A stretch of 64,000 nt of DNA from contig NZ_JACHMQ010000001.1 of the NCBI RefSeq assembly GCF_014208105.1, positions 6,634,001-6,698,000 of the forward strand. The letters run 5' to 3'. The notes under the pieces are model-generated. The model saw only the letters and a program-made list of their open reading frames with translations, had not been told where the DNA came from and made no database searches. The translations under genes and the position numbers were made by a program. Source of the DNA: Actinomadura coerulea. GTDB taxonomy: Bacteria; Actinomycetota; Actinomycetes; Streptosporangiales; Streptosporangiaceae. Of the stretch, positions 16,587-25,552 are shown piece by piece (position 1 is the first letter of the stretch; every line of letters begins with the position of its first letter).

Positions 16587-17459
16587 ATGGTCAGTGACCA
16601 GGGCCCCATAGTCCAGAGTGCGCTCCTGCGCACCGAGCTCGTCCGCCTGCGCAAAGAGAAGAAGCTGACGCAGGAGCAGGTGGCACGGCAGCTTGAGTGG
16701 TCCCCGTCCAAGCTCATCCGGGTGGAGGGCGGCAAGAACGCCATCACCCGTACCGATCTGCAGGCATTGCTCACGGTGTACGACGTCACCTCGGAGGGGC
16801 GCCAGGAGCGCCTCCAGGCGCTCGCCCGCGGCGCGCGGGAACCCGCCTGGTGGAACGCCTACCGCGGCGATCTGGACCCGACCTTCCTCTCCTATGTCGG
16901 ATACTCCGCCGGCGCGGCGTTCATCCGGCAGTACCACGGGACGGTCGTCCCGGGGCTCATCCAGACGCCCGAGTACGCCGAGGTCCTGGCCACCGGCAAG
17001 GTCTCCGAGCAGGCGCGGGTGCTCGCGGCGAAGCTGCGCATCCAGCGCCAGCAGGAGTTCGCCAAGCGGCAGAACCCGCCGCGCCAGCACTACATCATCG
17101 ACGAGGCCGTCATCCGCCGGCATGTCGGAATCAAGACCGACCCGGCGATCATGCCCGCCCAGCTGAACCACATCGCGGACGTGTGCGAGCGGGACGGTCT
17201 GGTGACCGTCAGGATCATCCCGTTCAGCACGGGGGCGCACCTCGGGCTGGAAGGGCCGTTCAGCCTCCTGGAGTTCGACGGCGACCTCGACGACGTCCTG
17301 TACCTGGAGGGGCGGTCGGGCGCCAGCGTGATGGTCACCGGCGAGGACCTCCGGATCGCCGAGTACCGCGACACCTTCGAGCTGCTGCTGGAGCAGGCGC
17401 TGTCGGCGGACGAGTCGGTCGCGTTGATGCGGCAGGCCGCCGAGGAACTCATGGGCTGA
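16587..17459 (+). CDS. XRE helix-turn-helix regulator with DUF5753 (WhiJ-like)
   Basis: A 290-aa protein. Residues 10-70 form an XRE HTH (LRKEKKLTQEQVARQLEWSP, SKLIRVEGGKNAITRTDL). A DUF5753 domain then starts with WWNAY and YSAGAAFIRQYHGTVVPGLIQTPEYA, and ends VMVTGEDLRIAEYRDTFELLLEQALS. In Streptomyces such proteins (WhiJ type) pair with a small DUF397 protein and control development or antibiotic production; here a DUF397 gene follows 252 bases on. ATG 16587 is chosen; GTG 16575 is equally in frame. Confidence 0.93.
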   Translation: MVSDQGPIVQSALLRTELVRLRKEKKLTQEQVARQLEWSPSKLIRVEGGKNAITRTDLQALLTVYDVTSEGRQERLQALARGAREPAWWNAYRGDLDPTFLSYVGYSAGAAFIRQYHGTVVPGLIQTPEYAEVLATGKVSEQARVLAAKLRIQRQQEFAKRQNPPRQHYIIDEAVIRRHVGIKTDPAIMPAQLNHIADVCERDGLVTVRIIPFSTGAHLGLEGPFSLLEFDGDLDDVLYLEGRSGASVMVTGEDLRIAEYRDTFELLLEQALSADESVALMRQAAEELMG

Positions 17460-17711
17460 CCCCGTTCGCAACCGACCCGGCCGGGAGGTGACCGCCGCAT
17501 CCGGTACCCACAAGGCGAGTGGCCGTCATAGCACGCAGGGTGATCTTGTGTTCCCTTGTAGGCGGGATAACTAGAACCGTTTACACTCGTGATCGGGAAA
17601 TTTTCCACAAGGTCGTGGTTTGTCATGCCCTACTTGGTCGCCCGCCCCGCGCTTGTTTCCTCGTCCGAACGGTCGGTGAGGCCGCACGCGTCGGCAACGG
17701 ATGGAGGTTGG

Positions 17712-17924
17712 ATGGTGTACCGGTCGACCCCGAGGGTGGTGCTGAACTGGCGTAAGAGCAGCGTGAGCGGTGACGAGAACGCCTGCGTCGAGGTGGCGGC
17801 CTCCGGGCCGTCGGTTCTGGTCCGCGACTCGCGCAACCCCTCCGCCGGCTTCCTCGCCCTCGCTCCCGCGCAGTGGCAGGCCCTCCTGAACACGATTCAG
17901 AACGGGGACCTGGACGGTCGCTGA
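17712..17924 (+). CDS. DUF397 protein (WhiJ-system partner)
   Basis: A 70-aa small acidic protein with the DUF397 core: LNWRKSSVSGDENACVEVA, VLVRDSRNP, FLALAPAQWQALLN. Family members such as Streptomyces SCO4542 are thought to be partners of the adjacent XRE/DUF5753 regulator and to modulate its DNA binding. The start MVYRST has GGAGG about 6 bases upstream; upstream in-frame ATGs add an unlikely basic stretch. A hairpin overlaps its stop codon. Confidence 0.9.
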   Translation: MVYRSTPRVVLNWRKSSVSGDENACVEVAASGPSVLVRDSRNPSAGFLALAPAQWQALLNTIQNGDLDGR

Positions 17925-17941
17925 GTCATTGGACTCAATTT
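17922..17941 (+). terminator. Small intrinsic terminator at DUF397 stop
   Basis: TGAGTC (17922-17927) pairs with GACTCA (17932-17937) around ATTG and is followed by ATTTTC. The stem begins with the stop codon itself. Confidence 0.5.
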
Positions 17942-18039
17942 TCCCGCCAACCTCAGGAATTGTCGAATACCACGACGTTGTGACGTACTGATTGGCGAAT
18001 CTTGATGAAAACGCGGGCGAACGGGCGGTTCCGGTCCGC

Positions 18040-18078
18040 CCCTGAGCGAACCCTGAACCGACCCTGAATCGCCCCTGA
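18040..18078 (+). promoter_or_regulatory. Four CCCTGA repeats at exact 11-bp spacing (putative OmpR-type operator)
   Basis: CCCTGA starts at 18040, 18051, 18062 and 18073, each 11 bases apart, placing all four on one face of the helix. Direct repeats at 11-bp phase upstream of a promoter are the usual binding pattern of OmpR/PhoB-type response regulators in actinomycetes. A TAGCTT element about 30 bases on could be a -10. The target is the secreted peptidase-like gene at 18204. Confidence 0.72.
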
Positions 18079-18203
18079 TCGACCTGTTCCGGTGCGGGGA
18101 CCGCCCCTAGCTTGATCGTCAGCGGTCCCGGCCACGGCCGGGCCGGGGACCGCCGCCCGCCTCCGAGGACGCGGGCCCTGACGTCCCCACCGGAAGGACC
18201 TCC

Positions 18204-19706
18204 ATGCTGCGCGGAAACAGGCTCGCCGTCTTGGGCGCGGTCGCGGCAGGGGCCGTGGCGCTGGCCGGCGTCGCGCCACCCGCCACCGCCTCGCCCGCAC
18301 CGTCCGCCGCACCGTCCGCGCCGCGCTCGCCGTCCGCCGTCGACTGGCGGGCGTGCGGCGACGACGGCAAGGCCGAGTGCGCGACCCTGCGGCTGCCGAT
18401 CGACTGGTCCCGGCCGGACGGCCCCGCGTTCGGCCTCGCCATCGCGCGCCGGAAGGCCCTGGACCCGGACGCGCGCGTCGGCACCCTCGTGTTCGGACCC
18501 GGCGGTCCCGGAGACTCCGGCGTCCAGCGCGTCACCAGGGTCGAGAACGGGATCGACCGCTTCAGCGACGAACTGCGCCGGCGCTTCGACATCGTCAGCT
18601 TCGACCCGCGCGGCATCGGCGCCAGCCATCCGGTGACGTGCTCGGCCGACCTGCTCAGGGCCGCCCCCTCGCCGATGATCGAGAGTGCGGAGCGGTTCCG
18701 CGCGACCCTCGACCACAACGCGCGCCTGCGGGCCGACTGCCGCGCCCGCACCGGCCCGCTCTACGACCACGCCGACACGCTCAGCACCGTCCGGGACGTG
18801 GACGCGATCCGCGCCGCCCTGGGCGAGTCGAAGCTGACCTTCCACGGCAGTTCCTACGGCACGCTGCTGGGCGAGATGTACGCCGAGACGTTCCCGGAAC
18901 GCGTCCGGGCGATGGTGCTGGAGAGCGTGGACGACCACAGCATCCCCGACGCCCGGCGATTCCTGACGTCGTAACTCGCCGCCGCCCAGGACTCCTTCGA
19001 CCAGTTCGTCGCCTGGTGCGGGCGCACCCAGGAGTGCGCCCTGCACGGCAAGGACGTCAGGGCCGTCTGGCGCGGCCTCCGCGCCCGCGCCGCCCGCGGG
19101 AACCTGCCCGATCCCTCGTCACCGGGCGCTGCGCTGCCGGAGTTCAGCCTCGTTCTGATGGCCTACAAGAGCTTCTACGGTCCCGACTGGGCGGGGCTGG
19201 CGTCGAAGCTGGCCGCGCTGGACGCGACCCCGCCTCTCGGGTCCGGCTCGCGTCCGGTGGCCGCCCCGGCCGCGGGTGAGACCGCCACCGACCCCTTCAC
19301 CGCGCAGTTCTGCTCCGACTGGAGCCTGCCCGTCCGCGACTACGGCGAGTACGCGAAGCTCATGCGGCGCACGGAGCGGGTCGCCCCCGACATGACGTTC
19401 GCTCGTCCCGTCATGGCGATCTCCGCCTGCCTCGGCTGGCCGCAGCCCGTCCGCAACCCGCAGCACCGACTGCGCGTCCGCGGGAGCGCGCCGATCCTGC
19501 TGGCCAACGCCGTCCACGACCCCGCCACGCCCTACGCCTGGGCCCGGAACGTCGCACGGCAACTCGGCCCCGCAGGCCGCCTGCTCACGTACGCGGGCGC
19601 GGGCCACGGCAGCTACGACCGCGGTCCCTGCATGCAGAACACGATCGACGCGTACCTGACCACCCTCACCCTGCCTCCACCCGGCACCACCTGCCCGGCC
19701 GTCTGA
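18204..19706 (+). pseudogene. Secreted tripeptidylaminopeptidase-type alpha/beta hydrolase, interrupted by one in-frame stop
   Basis: The first part (256 codons) has a signal peptide (residues 1-32) and the nucleophile GSSYGT. It ends at TAA 18972-18974. The same frame then continues without a shift through 18975-19706, giving LAAAQDSFDQFVAWCGRTQE, then the C-terminal TAP-like domain with the acid and His (HDPATPY and GAGHGSY). Joined, it makes a normal 500-aa family member (prolyl tri/tetrapeptidyl aminopeptidase type). A single nonsense codon therefore separates Ser from Asp/His, so the truncated product should be inactive. An assembly error or readthrough cannot be excluded. Confidence 0.85.
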
Positions 19707-19802
19707 CCGGCCGCCGTCCGGGGCGGGGCGGCGCGGATCAAGTTCCTCGGGGCTCTCGCGGAGCGTGTCGCCTACGGAGGGCGATCGGCCTGAGGGCGCG
19801 CG

Positions 19803-19839
19803 TCACCCCGTGATCTCGGCGAGCGAGGTCACGGGGTGA
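19803..19839. terminator. Hairpin between convergent genes
   Basis: Perfect 11-bp arms at 19803-19813 and 19829-19839; the right arm includes the stop codon of the AAA gene. It can serve both converging transcripts. Confidence 0.6.
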
Positions 19840-22798
19840 TGTCTTCGGGGAGGAGGGTGGCGAGTTGTTCGGTGGTGAGTTGGGTGCCGGTGCCGGCGAG
19901 TTGTTCGGTGCGGCGGGCGTGGGCGGTGATGGCGGAGCGGACGAGTTTGTCGACTTCGCGTCCGTTGCCCTCGCGGAACCGGTCGCGGTGGCCGGTGAGA
20001 TACGCGGTCAGCGCCTGGCGGGTGGGTTCGGGGACGCGGTAGTCGGCCGCCCGGGCCTTGGCCACGAAGATCGACACCAGCCCTTCGACGGGGTAGGGCC
20101 GGAAGGTCAGGGTGCGGGCGAACCGGGACGCCAGGCCGGGGTTGGTGGCCAGGAACCCCTCCATCTCACCGGTGTAGCCGGCGGCGATCACGATGACCTC
20201 GTCGCGGTGGTCCTCCATCAGCTTCACCAGCGTGTCGATGGCCTCCTGCCCGAAATCGTGCCCCGATCCGCCCGGACGCGACAGCGTGTAGGCCTCGTCG
20301 ATGAACAGCACCCCGCCCCGCGCCTGCTGGAACACCTCGGTGGTCTTCAACGCGGTCTGCCCCACGTACTGACCGACCAGGTCCACCCGCGCCGCCTCCA
20401 CCACCTGCCCCTGGGCCAACACCCCCAGCGCCGTCAGCAACTCCCCGTAAAGGCGCGCGATGGTGGTCTTGCCCGTGCCGGGCGGGCCCGCGAAGATCAG
20501 ATGCCCGGTGAACGGCTCGGCCTCCAACCCCGCCGCCCGCCGCCGCCGCGCCGACGCCAGCAGGTCCAGCAGATCCTTGATCTCGCGTTTGACCTCCTCC
20601 AGCCCGGTCATCGCCGCCAGACGGTCCAGCACGTCGGTGACCTGGCCGGGATCGCGGGCCTCCCCGAACCGCGCCGCCAGCCCCGCCTCCACATCCAGAT
20701 CCTGCGCGACCAGCAGGCTCAACTCCTCACCCGAGGGCAACTCGGGAAGATCGGCCAGCCGCTGCGCCTGCCGCTCCACCGCACCCTCGAACACCTGCCG
20801 CGCCGCCCGCCCGTTCCCGAACGTCGCATCACGCCGCTGCCCCGCGAAATGCGCCAGCACCGCCGCACGCGCGTCATCGGCCAACCGGTACCCGTCCTTG
20901 ACCGCGTGCGACTCCACGATCCGCACCAACTCACCCGGACTGTAGTTCTCGAACTCCACCGTCCGCGAGAACCGCGACTTCAACCCCGGATTCGCAGCCA
21001 GGAAATCACGCATCTCCGCCGAATACCCCGCCGCGATCACCACCACCTCATCCCGGTGGTCCTCCATCAACTTCACCAGCGTGTCAATGGCCTCCTGCCC
21101 GAAATCAGTCCCCGTCGCCTTCCGCGACAACGTGTAAGCCTCATCAATGAACAACACCCCGCCAAGGGCGCGCTGGAACACCTCCGAAGTCCGCAGCGCC
21201 GTCCCGCCCACGTTCTCCGACACCAGATCAGCGCGACTGACCTCCACCACCTGGCCTTTTTCGACCACGCCGAGGGCGGCGAGGATCCCCCCGTAAAGCC
21301 GCGCCACCGTCGTCTTCCCCGTCCCCGGCGGACCCGCGAACACCATGTGCCGCCCGATCGCCGGACCCGGCGGCAACCCCGCACGCCGCCGCTGCTCAGC
21401 CACCTTCTGCAGATTCGCCACCTTACGAATCTCCCGCTTCACCCCCGCCAGACCCACCATCGCCTCCAACCGGCCCAGGAGCACGTCGGCCGACTCCCTG
21501 TCGGCGCCTCCCGCGACCGGCGGTGCCGCCTTGACGTCCTGCGCGGCCCCGGACTCCTCGTCCGGCTGCGGCTCCGCCGTCGTCGGCTCGATGACCTTCA
21601 CGGTCGCCGTGGCGTCCGCCTCGGGGTCGAGCCTGTCCGGCTTCTGGTTGCGCTCGCTGACCAGCCCGCTCACGTCCAGGTGCGCGCCCCGGTCGGCGAC
21701 CACGCCGACGCCGCGGGTGTCCACCACCGTGCAGTCGCGGAGGGTGAGCCGGCCGCCCGAGTCGACGCTCACGCCGGCGAGCCCGCTGCCGCTGATCGTC
21801 ATCCCGTCCAGCAGGGCGTGCGCGCCGGAGCCGAGCCCCGCGCCGATCTTCCCGGCGCCGGTGATCCGGCCCCGGACGACCGTGACGTCCGAGTGCGCGA
21901 CGAAGGACAGGCCGTTGCTCCCCGGACCGTTGATCTCGCAGTCCTCCAGCAGCATGACGCCCGTCTCGACGACCACGGCGGTCCGCCGCGGCGACTCCAT
22001 CCTGATCCGCCGCGCGGTCAGCGAGCCGCCGGTCGCCACCCACAGGCCGTCCAGATGCGGGTCCTCGATCAGGCAGTCCTCCGCGACCGCCTTGCCCTTC
22101 TCCAGGACGATCAGGGACGACCCGCCCGAGCCGTGGAACGCGCAGTTGCGGACCGCCGCGTCCGCGTGGTCGTCCACCCGGATCCCGGCGCCCTCAGGCC
22201 CGCTGATCGTGCACTGCTCGATCAGCGGGCGCGACCCCTCGGTCACCCAGATGCCGTGCCCGCCCGCGTCGCTGATCCGGCACGCCCGCAGGGTCACCGT
22301 GCTGCCGCTGCGGATCGCCACCGCGTTGCCCTCGGTCCCGCTGACGCTGGTGCTCTCCATGAGCCCGGACGCGGCGGCGTACACGACCGCGCCGTTCTGG
22401 ACCTGGCAGTCCCTCAGGGCCATCTGCGCGCCGCTGGCCGCGCGCACGGCCACGTCGGAGCGGGTCACGAACTCGCACTGCTCCGCGAGGACGCTGCCCT
22501 CCGCCGCGTCCAGCGCGAGGCCCTCGTCGCTCCAGTTGCGGATGATCAGCCCCTGGAGGGTCACCCTTCCGGTGACCTCGACCGTCGCTTCGGTGGCGCC
22601 GTCCAGCGTGACCGAACCCGGGCCTGCCACGGCCGTCATGACGAAGTCGTCCGGACTGAGGAACCCGGTGTTGGGATACGCCCCCGGCTCGATCAGGATG
22701 TGCCGCCCGGCGGCGGCGTACGGCAGCGGTGCCTGCAAGGCCTCCAGTACCGTCCGGTACGCCCGGGGGGAGGAGTGTGACACGACCAGACGCTGCAA
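19829..22798 (-). CDS. Right-handed beta-helix protein fused to two CbbX/SpoVK-type AAA ATPase modules
   Basis: A 989-aa protein. Residues 1-390 form a parallel beta-helix of about a dozen turns (repeats such as VTLRDCxV / LxGLxVxxGGxLT). An acidic linker (390-440) follows, then two tandem AAA modules. The first has Walker A GPPGTGKTTVAR near residue 488 and Walker B VLFIDEAYTL; the second has GPPGTGKTTIAR near 771 and the same Walker B. Both contain the FGQEAIDTLVKLMEDHRDE stretch typical of CbbX/SpoVK/EccA-like ATPases. It probably remodels a partner protein; the beta-helix would be the recognition part. No ESX genes lie nearby. Confidence 0.88.
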   Translation of the reverse strand: MQRLVVSHSSPRAYRTVLEALQAPLPYAAAGRHILIEPGAYPNTGFLSPDDFVMTAVAGPGSVTLDGATEATVEVTGRVTLQGLIIRNWSDEGLALDAAEGSVLAEQCEFVTRSDVAVRAASGAQMALRDCQVQNGAVVYAAASGLMESTSVSGTEGNAVAIRSGSTVTLRACRISDAGGHGIWVTEGSRPLIEQCTISGPEGAGIRVDDHADAAVRNCAFHGSGGSSLIVLEKGKAVAEDCLIEDPHLDGLWVATGGSLTARRIRMESPRRTAVVVETGVMLLEDCEINGPGSNGLSFVAHSDVTVVRGRITGAGKIGAGLGSGAHALLDGMTISGSGLAGVSVDSGGRLTLRDCTVVDTRGVGVVADRGAHLDVSGLVSERNQKPDRLDPEADATATVKVIEPTTAEPQPDEESGAAQDVKAAPPVAGGADRESADVLLGRLEAMVGLAGVKREIRKVANLQKVAEQRRRAGLPPGPAIGRHMVFAGPPGTGKTTVARLYGGILAALGVVEKGQVVEVSRADLVSENVGGTALRTSEVFQRALGGVLFIDEAYTLSRKATGTDFGQEAIDTLVKLMEDHRDEVVVIAAGYSAEMRDFLAANPGLKSRFSRTVEFENYSPGELVRIVESHAVKDGYRLADDARAAVLAHFAGQRRDATFGNGRAARQVFEGAVERQAQRLADLPELPSGEELSLLVAQDLDVEAGLAARFGEARDPGQVTDVLDRLAAMTGLEEVKREIKDLLDLLASARRRRAAGLEAEPFTGHLIFAGPPGTGKTTIARLYGELLTALGVLAQGQVVEAARVDLVGQYVGQTALKTTEVFQQARGGVLFIDEAYTLSRPGGSGHDFGQEAIDTLVKLMEDHRDEVIVIAAGYTGEMEGFLATNPGLASRFARTLTFRPYPVEGLVSIFVAKARAADYRVPEPTRQALTAYLTGHRDRFREGNGREVDKLVRSAITAHARRTEQLAGTGTQLTTEQLATLLPEDITP

Positions 22799-22856
22799 CG
22801 GGCCTCCTCACGAATCACCGTTCATGGTGCCATGAGGTGATCCGTACTCGCCCCGC

Positions 22857-23474
22857 TCAGCGGACCCCGCGCGGTCTGAACTGGACGCTGATCCGGGGCC
22901 CGGTCACGCGCGCGCTCTTCGGGATCGCGTGCTCCCACGTCCGCTGGCAGCTCCCGCCCATGACGATGAGGTCGCCGTGGCCGAGGTCGCGGCGGATCGC
23001 CGGCCCGCCGCCGCGCGGACGGAGCAGCAGGCTCCTCGGGGTGCCGACCGACAGGATCGCCACCATCGTGTCGTGCGTGGCGCCGCGCCCGATCGTGTCG
23101 CCGTGCCACGCCACGCTGTCGCGCCCGTCCCGGTAGAGGCAGAGGCCGGCCGTGCGGAACGGCTCGCCGAGCTCCTCACCGTAGTGCTCGTCGAGCGCGG
23201 CCTTCGCCTCGTCCAGGACGGGATCGGGCAGTTCCGCGTTCTCGTCGTAGAACGCCAGGAGGCGCGGGACGTCCACCACCCGGTCGTACATGCGCCGCCG
23301 CTCGGCCCGCCACGGGACGGACGTGAGCAACCGCTCGAACAGCGCGTCCGCGTTGGGGATCCAGCCGGGCAGGACGTCCACCCAGGCGCCGTGCTCCAGC
23401 GGCGTCCGCCGCACCGCGTCCAGAGACCGCGGACCGCTCTCGTCCGTGCCGTCCAGCAACGACCCTTGGAACAT
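22857..23474 (-). CDS. alkB: AlkB-like Fe(II)/2-oxoglutarate-dependent dioxygenase (DNA/RNA dealkylation)
   Basis: A 205-aa enzyme that oxidatively removes alkyl groups from nucleobases. The iron triad is His124-x-Asp126 (WHGDTIG) and His182 (TWEHAIPK), and the 2-oxoglutarate/base-binding Arg194 and Arg200 sit in GPRISVQFR. This matches the Streptomyces/mycobacterial short AlkB subgroup. Start ATG MFQGSLLDG; the upstream in-frame extension is shadow sequence of the UbiB gene. A LexA-like palindrome lies 22 bases before the start, so expression may be damage-inducible. It is preceded by ubiB on the same strand, 38 bases away. Confidence 0.92.
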   Translation of the reverse strand: MFQGSLLDGTDESGPRSLDAVRRTPLEHGAWVDVLPGWIPNADALFERLLTSVPWRAERRRMYDRVVDVPRLLAFYDENAELPDPVLDEAKAALDEHYGEELGEPFRTAGLCLYRDGRDSVAWHGDTIGRGATHDTMVAILSVGTPRSLLLRPRGGGPAIRRDLGHGDLIVMGGSCQRTWEHAIPKSARVTGPRISVQFRPRGVR

Positions 23475-23496
23475 CCCCCCACTGTACCGATTCCTG

Positions 23497-23512
23497 TCAA
23501 ACACATGTTCGA
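23497..23512 (-). promoter_or_regulatory. LexA/SOS-box-like palindrome upstream of alkB
   Basis: Plus-strand TCAAACACATGTTCGA matches the actinobacterial SOS consensus TCGAAC-N4-GTTCGA at 11 of 12 fixed positions. It lies between the ubiB stop and the alkB start, the expected place for an alkB operator. Confidence 0.7.
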
Positions 23513-25447
23513 TCAGCGGCGGAAGATGACCGTCAGGACGCGGAGGGAGAGCACCGAGCAGATGACCAGGCCGCAGTAGCCGAAGAACTGGAAGAGGGTC
23601 ACGTCCCGGGTCATCGCGGGGCCGTCCCGCAGGCCCAGCAGCATCACCGCCATCACCCCGGCGGTCGACGCGAGGATGGTGAGCAGGACCTGCTGGAGGA
23701 GGCCGGTGACCGTGCGGCGGTCGGACTCGTCGGCGAACAGGCGGACGTTCAGCCCCAGGCGGCCCGCCTCCGCCGCCGCGGTGATGCGGTCCAGGCGGCG
23801 GGGGAGGCGGCGCAGCATCGGCAGCAGGTTGAGCAGCTCGTCGTTCGCGGCCTCGCGCAGGGAGGCGGGCTGGAGCCGTTCCCGCAGGTAGGACTCGCCG
23901 AACGTGTGGGCCTCGGTGACGATCGCGAACCCGGGCGCGAGCTCGCTCAGGCCGCCCTCCAGCGTCGCGAGCGCCCGGAAGACCGCCGCGATCTCGGCGG
24001 GGACCGCGAGTTCGAACCGTGCGACCAGCCGGAACAAGTCGGTGAACATGGCCATGTCCGGGTTGGTCCCCGGCCCGAGGTGGCGGGTCATGAAGGCGCC
24101 GAGCGCGCGGGCGAGGGCCTGCTCGTCCAGCTCGTCCGGGCGGGCGACGACCTCCAGGAACGCGTCCGTGACCGCGACCGCGTCGCCGCGGTTCAGGGCG
24201 ATGAGCATGCGCTGGAGGCAGCCGCGCAGCTCGGTGTCGAGCCGTCCCACCGAGCCGAAGTCGATCAGGCCGAGGCGGCCGTCGTCGAGCAGCAGGATGT
24301 TGCCGGGGTGCGGGTCGGCGTGGAAGACGCCGTCCACGACGATCTGGCGCAGCACCGTGTCGAGGAGGGTGCGCGCGAGGGCGGTCCGGTCCAGCCCGGC
24401 GGAGTCCACTCGCGGGCCGGCCTTGCCGAGCGCGACGCCGTCCAGGCGCTGCATGACGAGGACGCGGCTCGTGCAGAGGCCGTCGTGGGGGCGGGGGACG
24501 ACGACGTCGCCGTTGCGGGCGGTGGCCGCGACCGAGGCCATGTTGCGGGCCTCGACGCGGAAGTCGAGTTCCTCGCGCAGCGCGGTCGCGAAGCCGTCGG
24601 CGAGGTCGACGACGCCGAACGACCTGGCCCATCCGGCGCGCTCGTGCAGCGTCCGGGCGAGGCGGCCGACGATGTCGAGGTCGCGTTCGACCACCGCGCC
24701 GACGCCCGGCCGCTGGATCTTGACGACGACCTCCTCGCCGGACCGGAGCGTGGCCCGGTGCACCTGCGCGATGGACGCGGCGGCGAGCGGGGTCCGGTCG
24801 AACGCGGCGAAGACGTCGCGCGTGTCGCCGAGCTCCTCGTGGAGGACGCGTTCGATCTGCGGCCACGGGACGGGGGTGGCGCAGTCCTGCAGCCGCCCCA
24901 GTTCCTGGACGAACTCCGGCGGCAGGACGTCCCGCCGCGTCGACAGGACCTGGCCGAGCTTGACGAACACGACGCCGCCCTGTTCGAGGGCGTGCGCGAA
25001 CGAGCGCGCGGTGCGGGCGCTCGGGCGGGCGCGTCCGCGCAGGTAGGGGCCGAGGCCGTGGCGCAGGAAGATGAACGAGATGCGCCGGTAGCGGCGGGTG
25101 CGCGCGATCCGCGACCGCACGCCGCCGTACCAGTGGAGCGGCGAGGGCACCGTCCCGGTCGGGACGAACGCCTCCCACAGCACCAGGATCGTCATCGAGA
25201 CGAGCAGGGCGCACGCGAAGCCGAGGCAGGCGAGCCACGTCAGCGCCGCGGGCTCCCGGTCCGCGCGCAGGTCGCCGATCAGCGCGCTGATGATCGGGCT
25301 CGCGACCGCCTGCCCGACCGCGCCCGCCACGAGCGTCCGGACCAGGGGGAACCGGGCGTCGAGCAGGCTCCGCGCCCCGTACGCCATGACCCAGGTGTTG
25401 ATCGCCGTTCCGATGAGGAACGCGATGATCGTCGCTGAACTTGCCAT
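23513..25447 (-). CDS. ubiB: UbiB/ABC1 (AarF)-family atypical kinase
   Basis: A 644-aa membrane-associated atypical kinase. Two to three N-terminal helices (residues 5-85) and two C-terminal ones flank an ABC1 domain. It has the KxGQ motif (VKLGQVLSTR), the Ala-rich nucleotide loop AAASIAQVH, VVKIQRPG with the catalytic Lys, DPHPGNILL, and the DFG equivalent LIDFGSVG. UbiB relatives support quinone or lipid homeostasis; actinomycetes make menaquinone, so the ubiquinone name is only by homology. No quinone genes adjoin it. Length is longer than E. coli UbiB by about 100 residues, mainly at the N-terminus. Confidence 0.92.
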   Translation of the reverse strand: MASSATIIAFLIGTAINTWVMAYGARSLLDARFPLVRTLVAGAVGQAVASPIISALIGDLRADREPAALTWLACLGFACALLVSMTILVLWEAFVPTGTVPSPLHWYGGVRSRIARTRRYRRISFIFLRHGLGPYLRGRARPSARTARSFAHALEQGGVVFVKLGQVLSTRRDVLPPEFVQELGRLQDCATPVPWPQIERVLHEELGDTRDVFAAFDRTPLAAASIAQVHRATLRSGEEVVVKIQRPGVGAVVERDLDIVGRLARTLHERAGWARSFGVVDLADGFATALREELDFRVEARNMASVAATARNGDVVVPRPHDGLCTSRVLVMQRLDGVALGKAGPRVDSAGLDRTALARTLLDTVLRQIVVDGVFHADPHPGNILLLDDGRLGLIDFGSVGRLDTELRGCLQRMLIALNRGDAVAVTDAFLEVVARPDELDEQALARALGAFMTRHLGPGTNPDMAMFTDLFRLVARFELAVPAEIAAVFRALATLEGGLSELAPGFAIVTEAHTFGESYLRERLQPASLREAANDELLNLLPMLRRLPRRLDRITAAAEAGRLGLNVRLFADESDRRTVTGLLQQVLLTILASTAGVMAVMLLGLRDGPAMTRDVTLFQFFGYCGLVICSVLSLRVLTVIFRR

Positions 25448-25552
25448 TCCTGCCGCCCGCGGAATCGTCCTTGTGTGTCCCGGGGGACGCTAACGAGCGC
25501 GGGCGGCGGCGTTCCTCCCGCCGGAGGGGGAGCCGCTCGCCCGGACGGGGGA

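Noticed and set aside
18050..18078. CRISPR-like repeat array
   Set aside because: Repeats are 6 bases at 11-base spacing, too short for CRISPR; they fit a response-regulator operator instead.
19865..22780. A 971-codon plus-strand frame antisense to the AAA/beta-helix gene
   Set aside because: It is the GC-codon shadow of the true gene; Arg/His/Pro-rich and without motifs.
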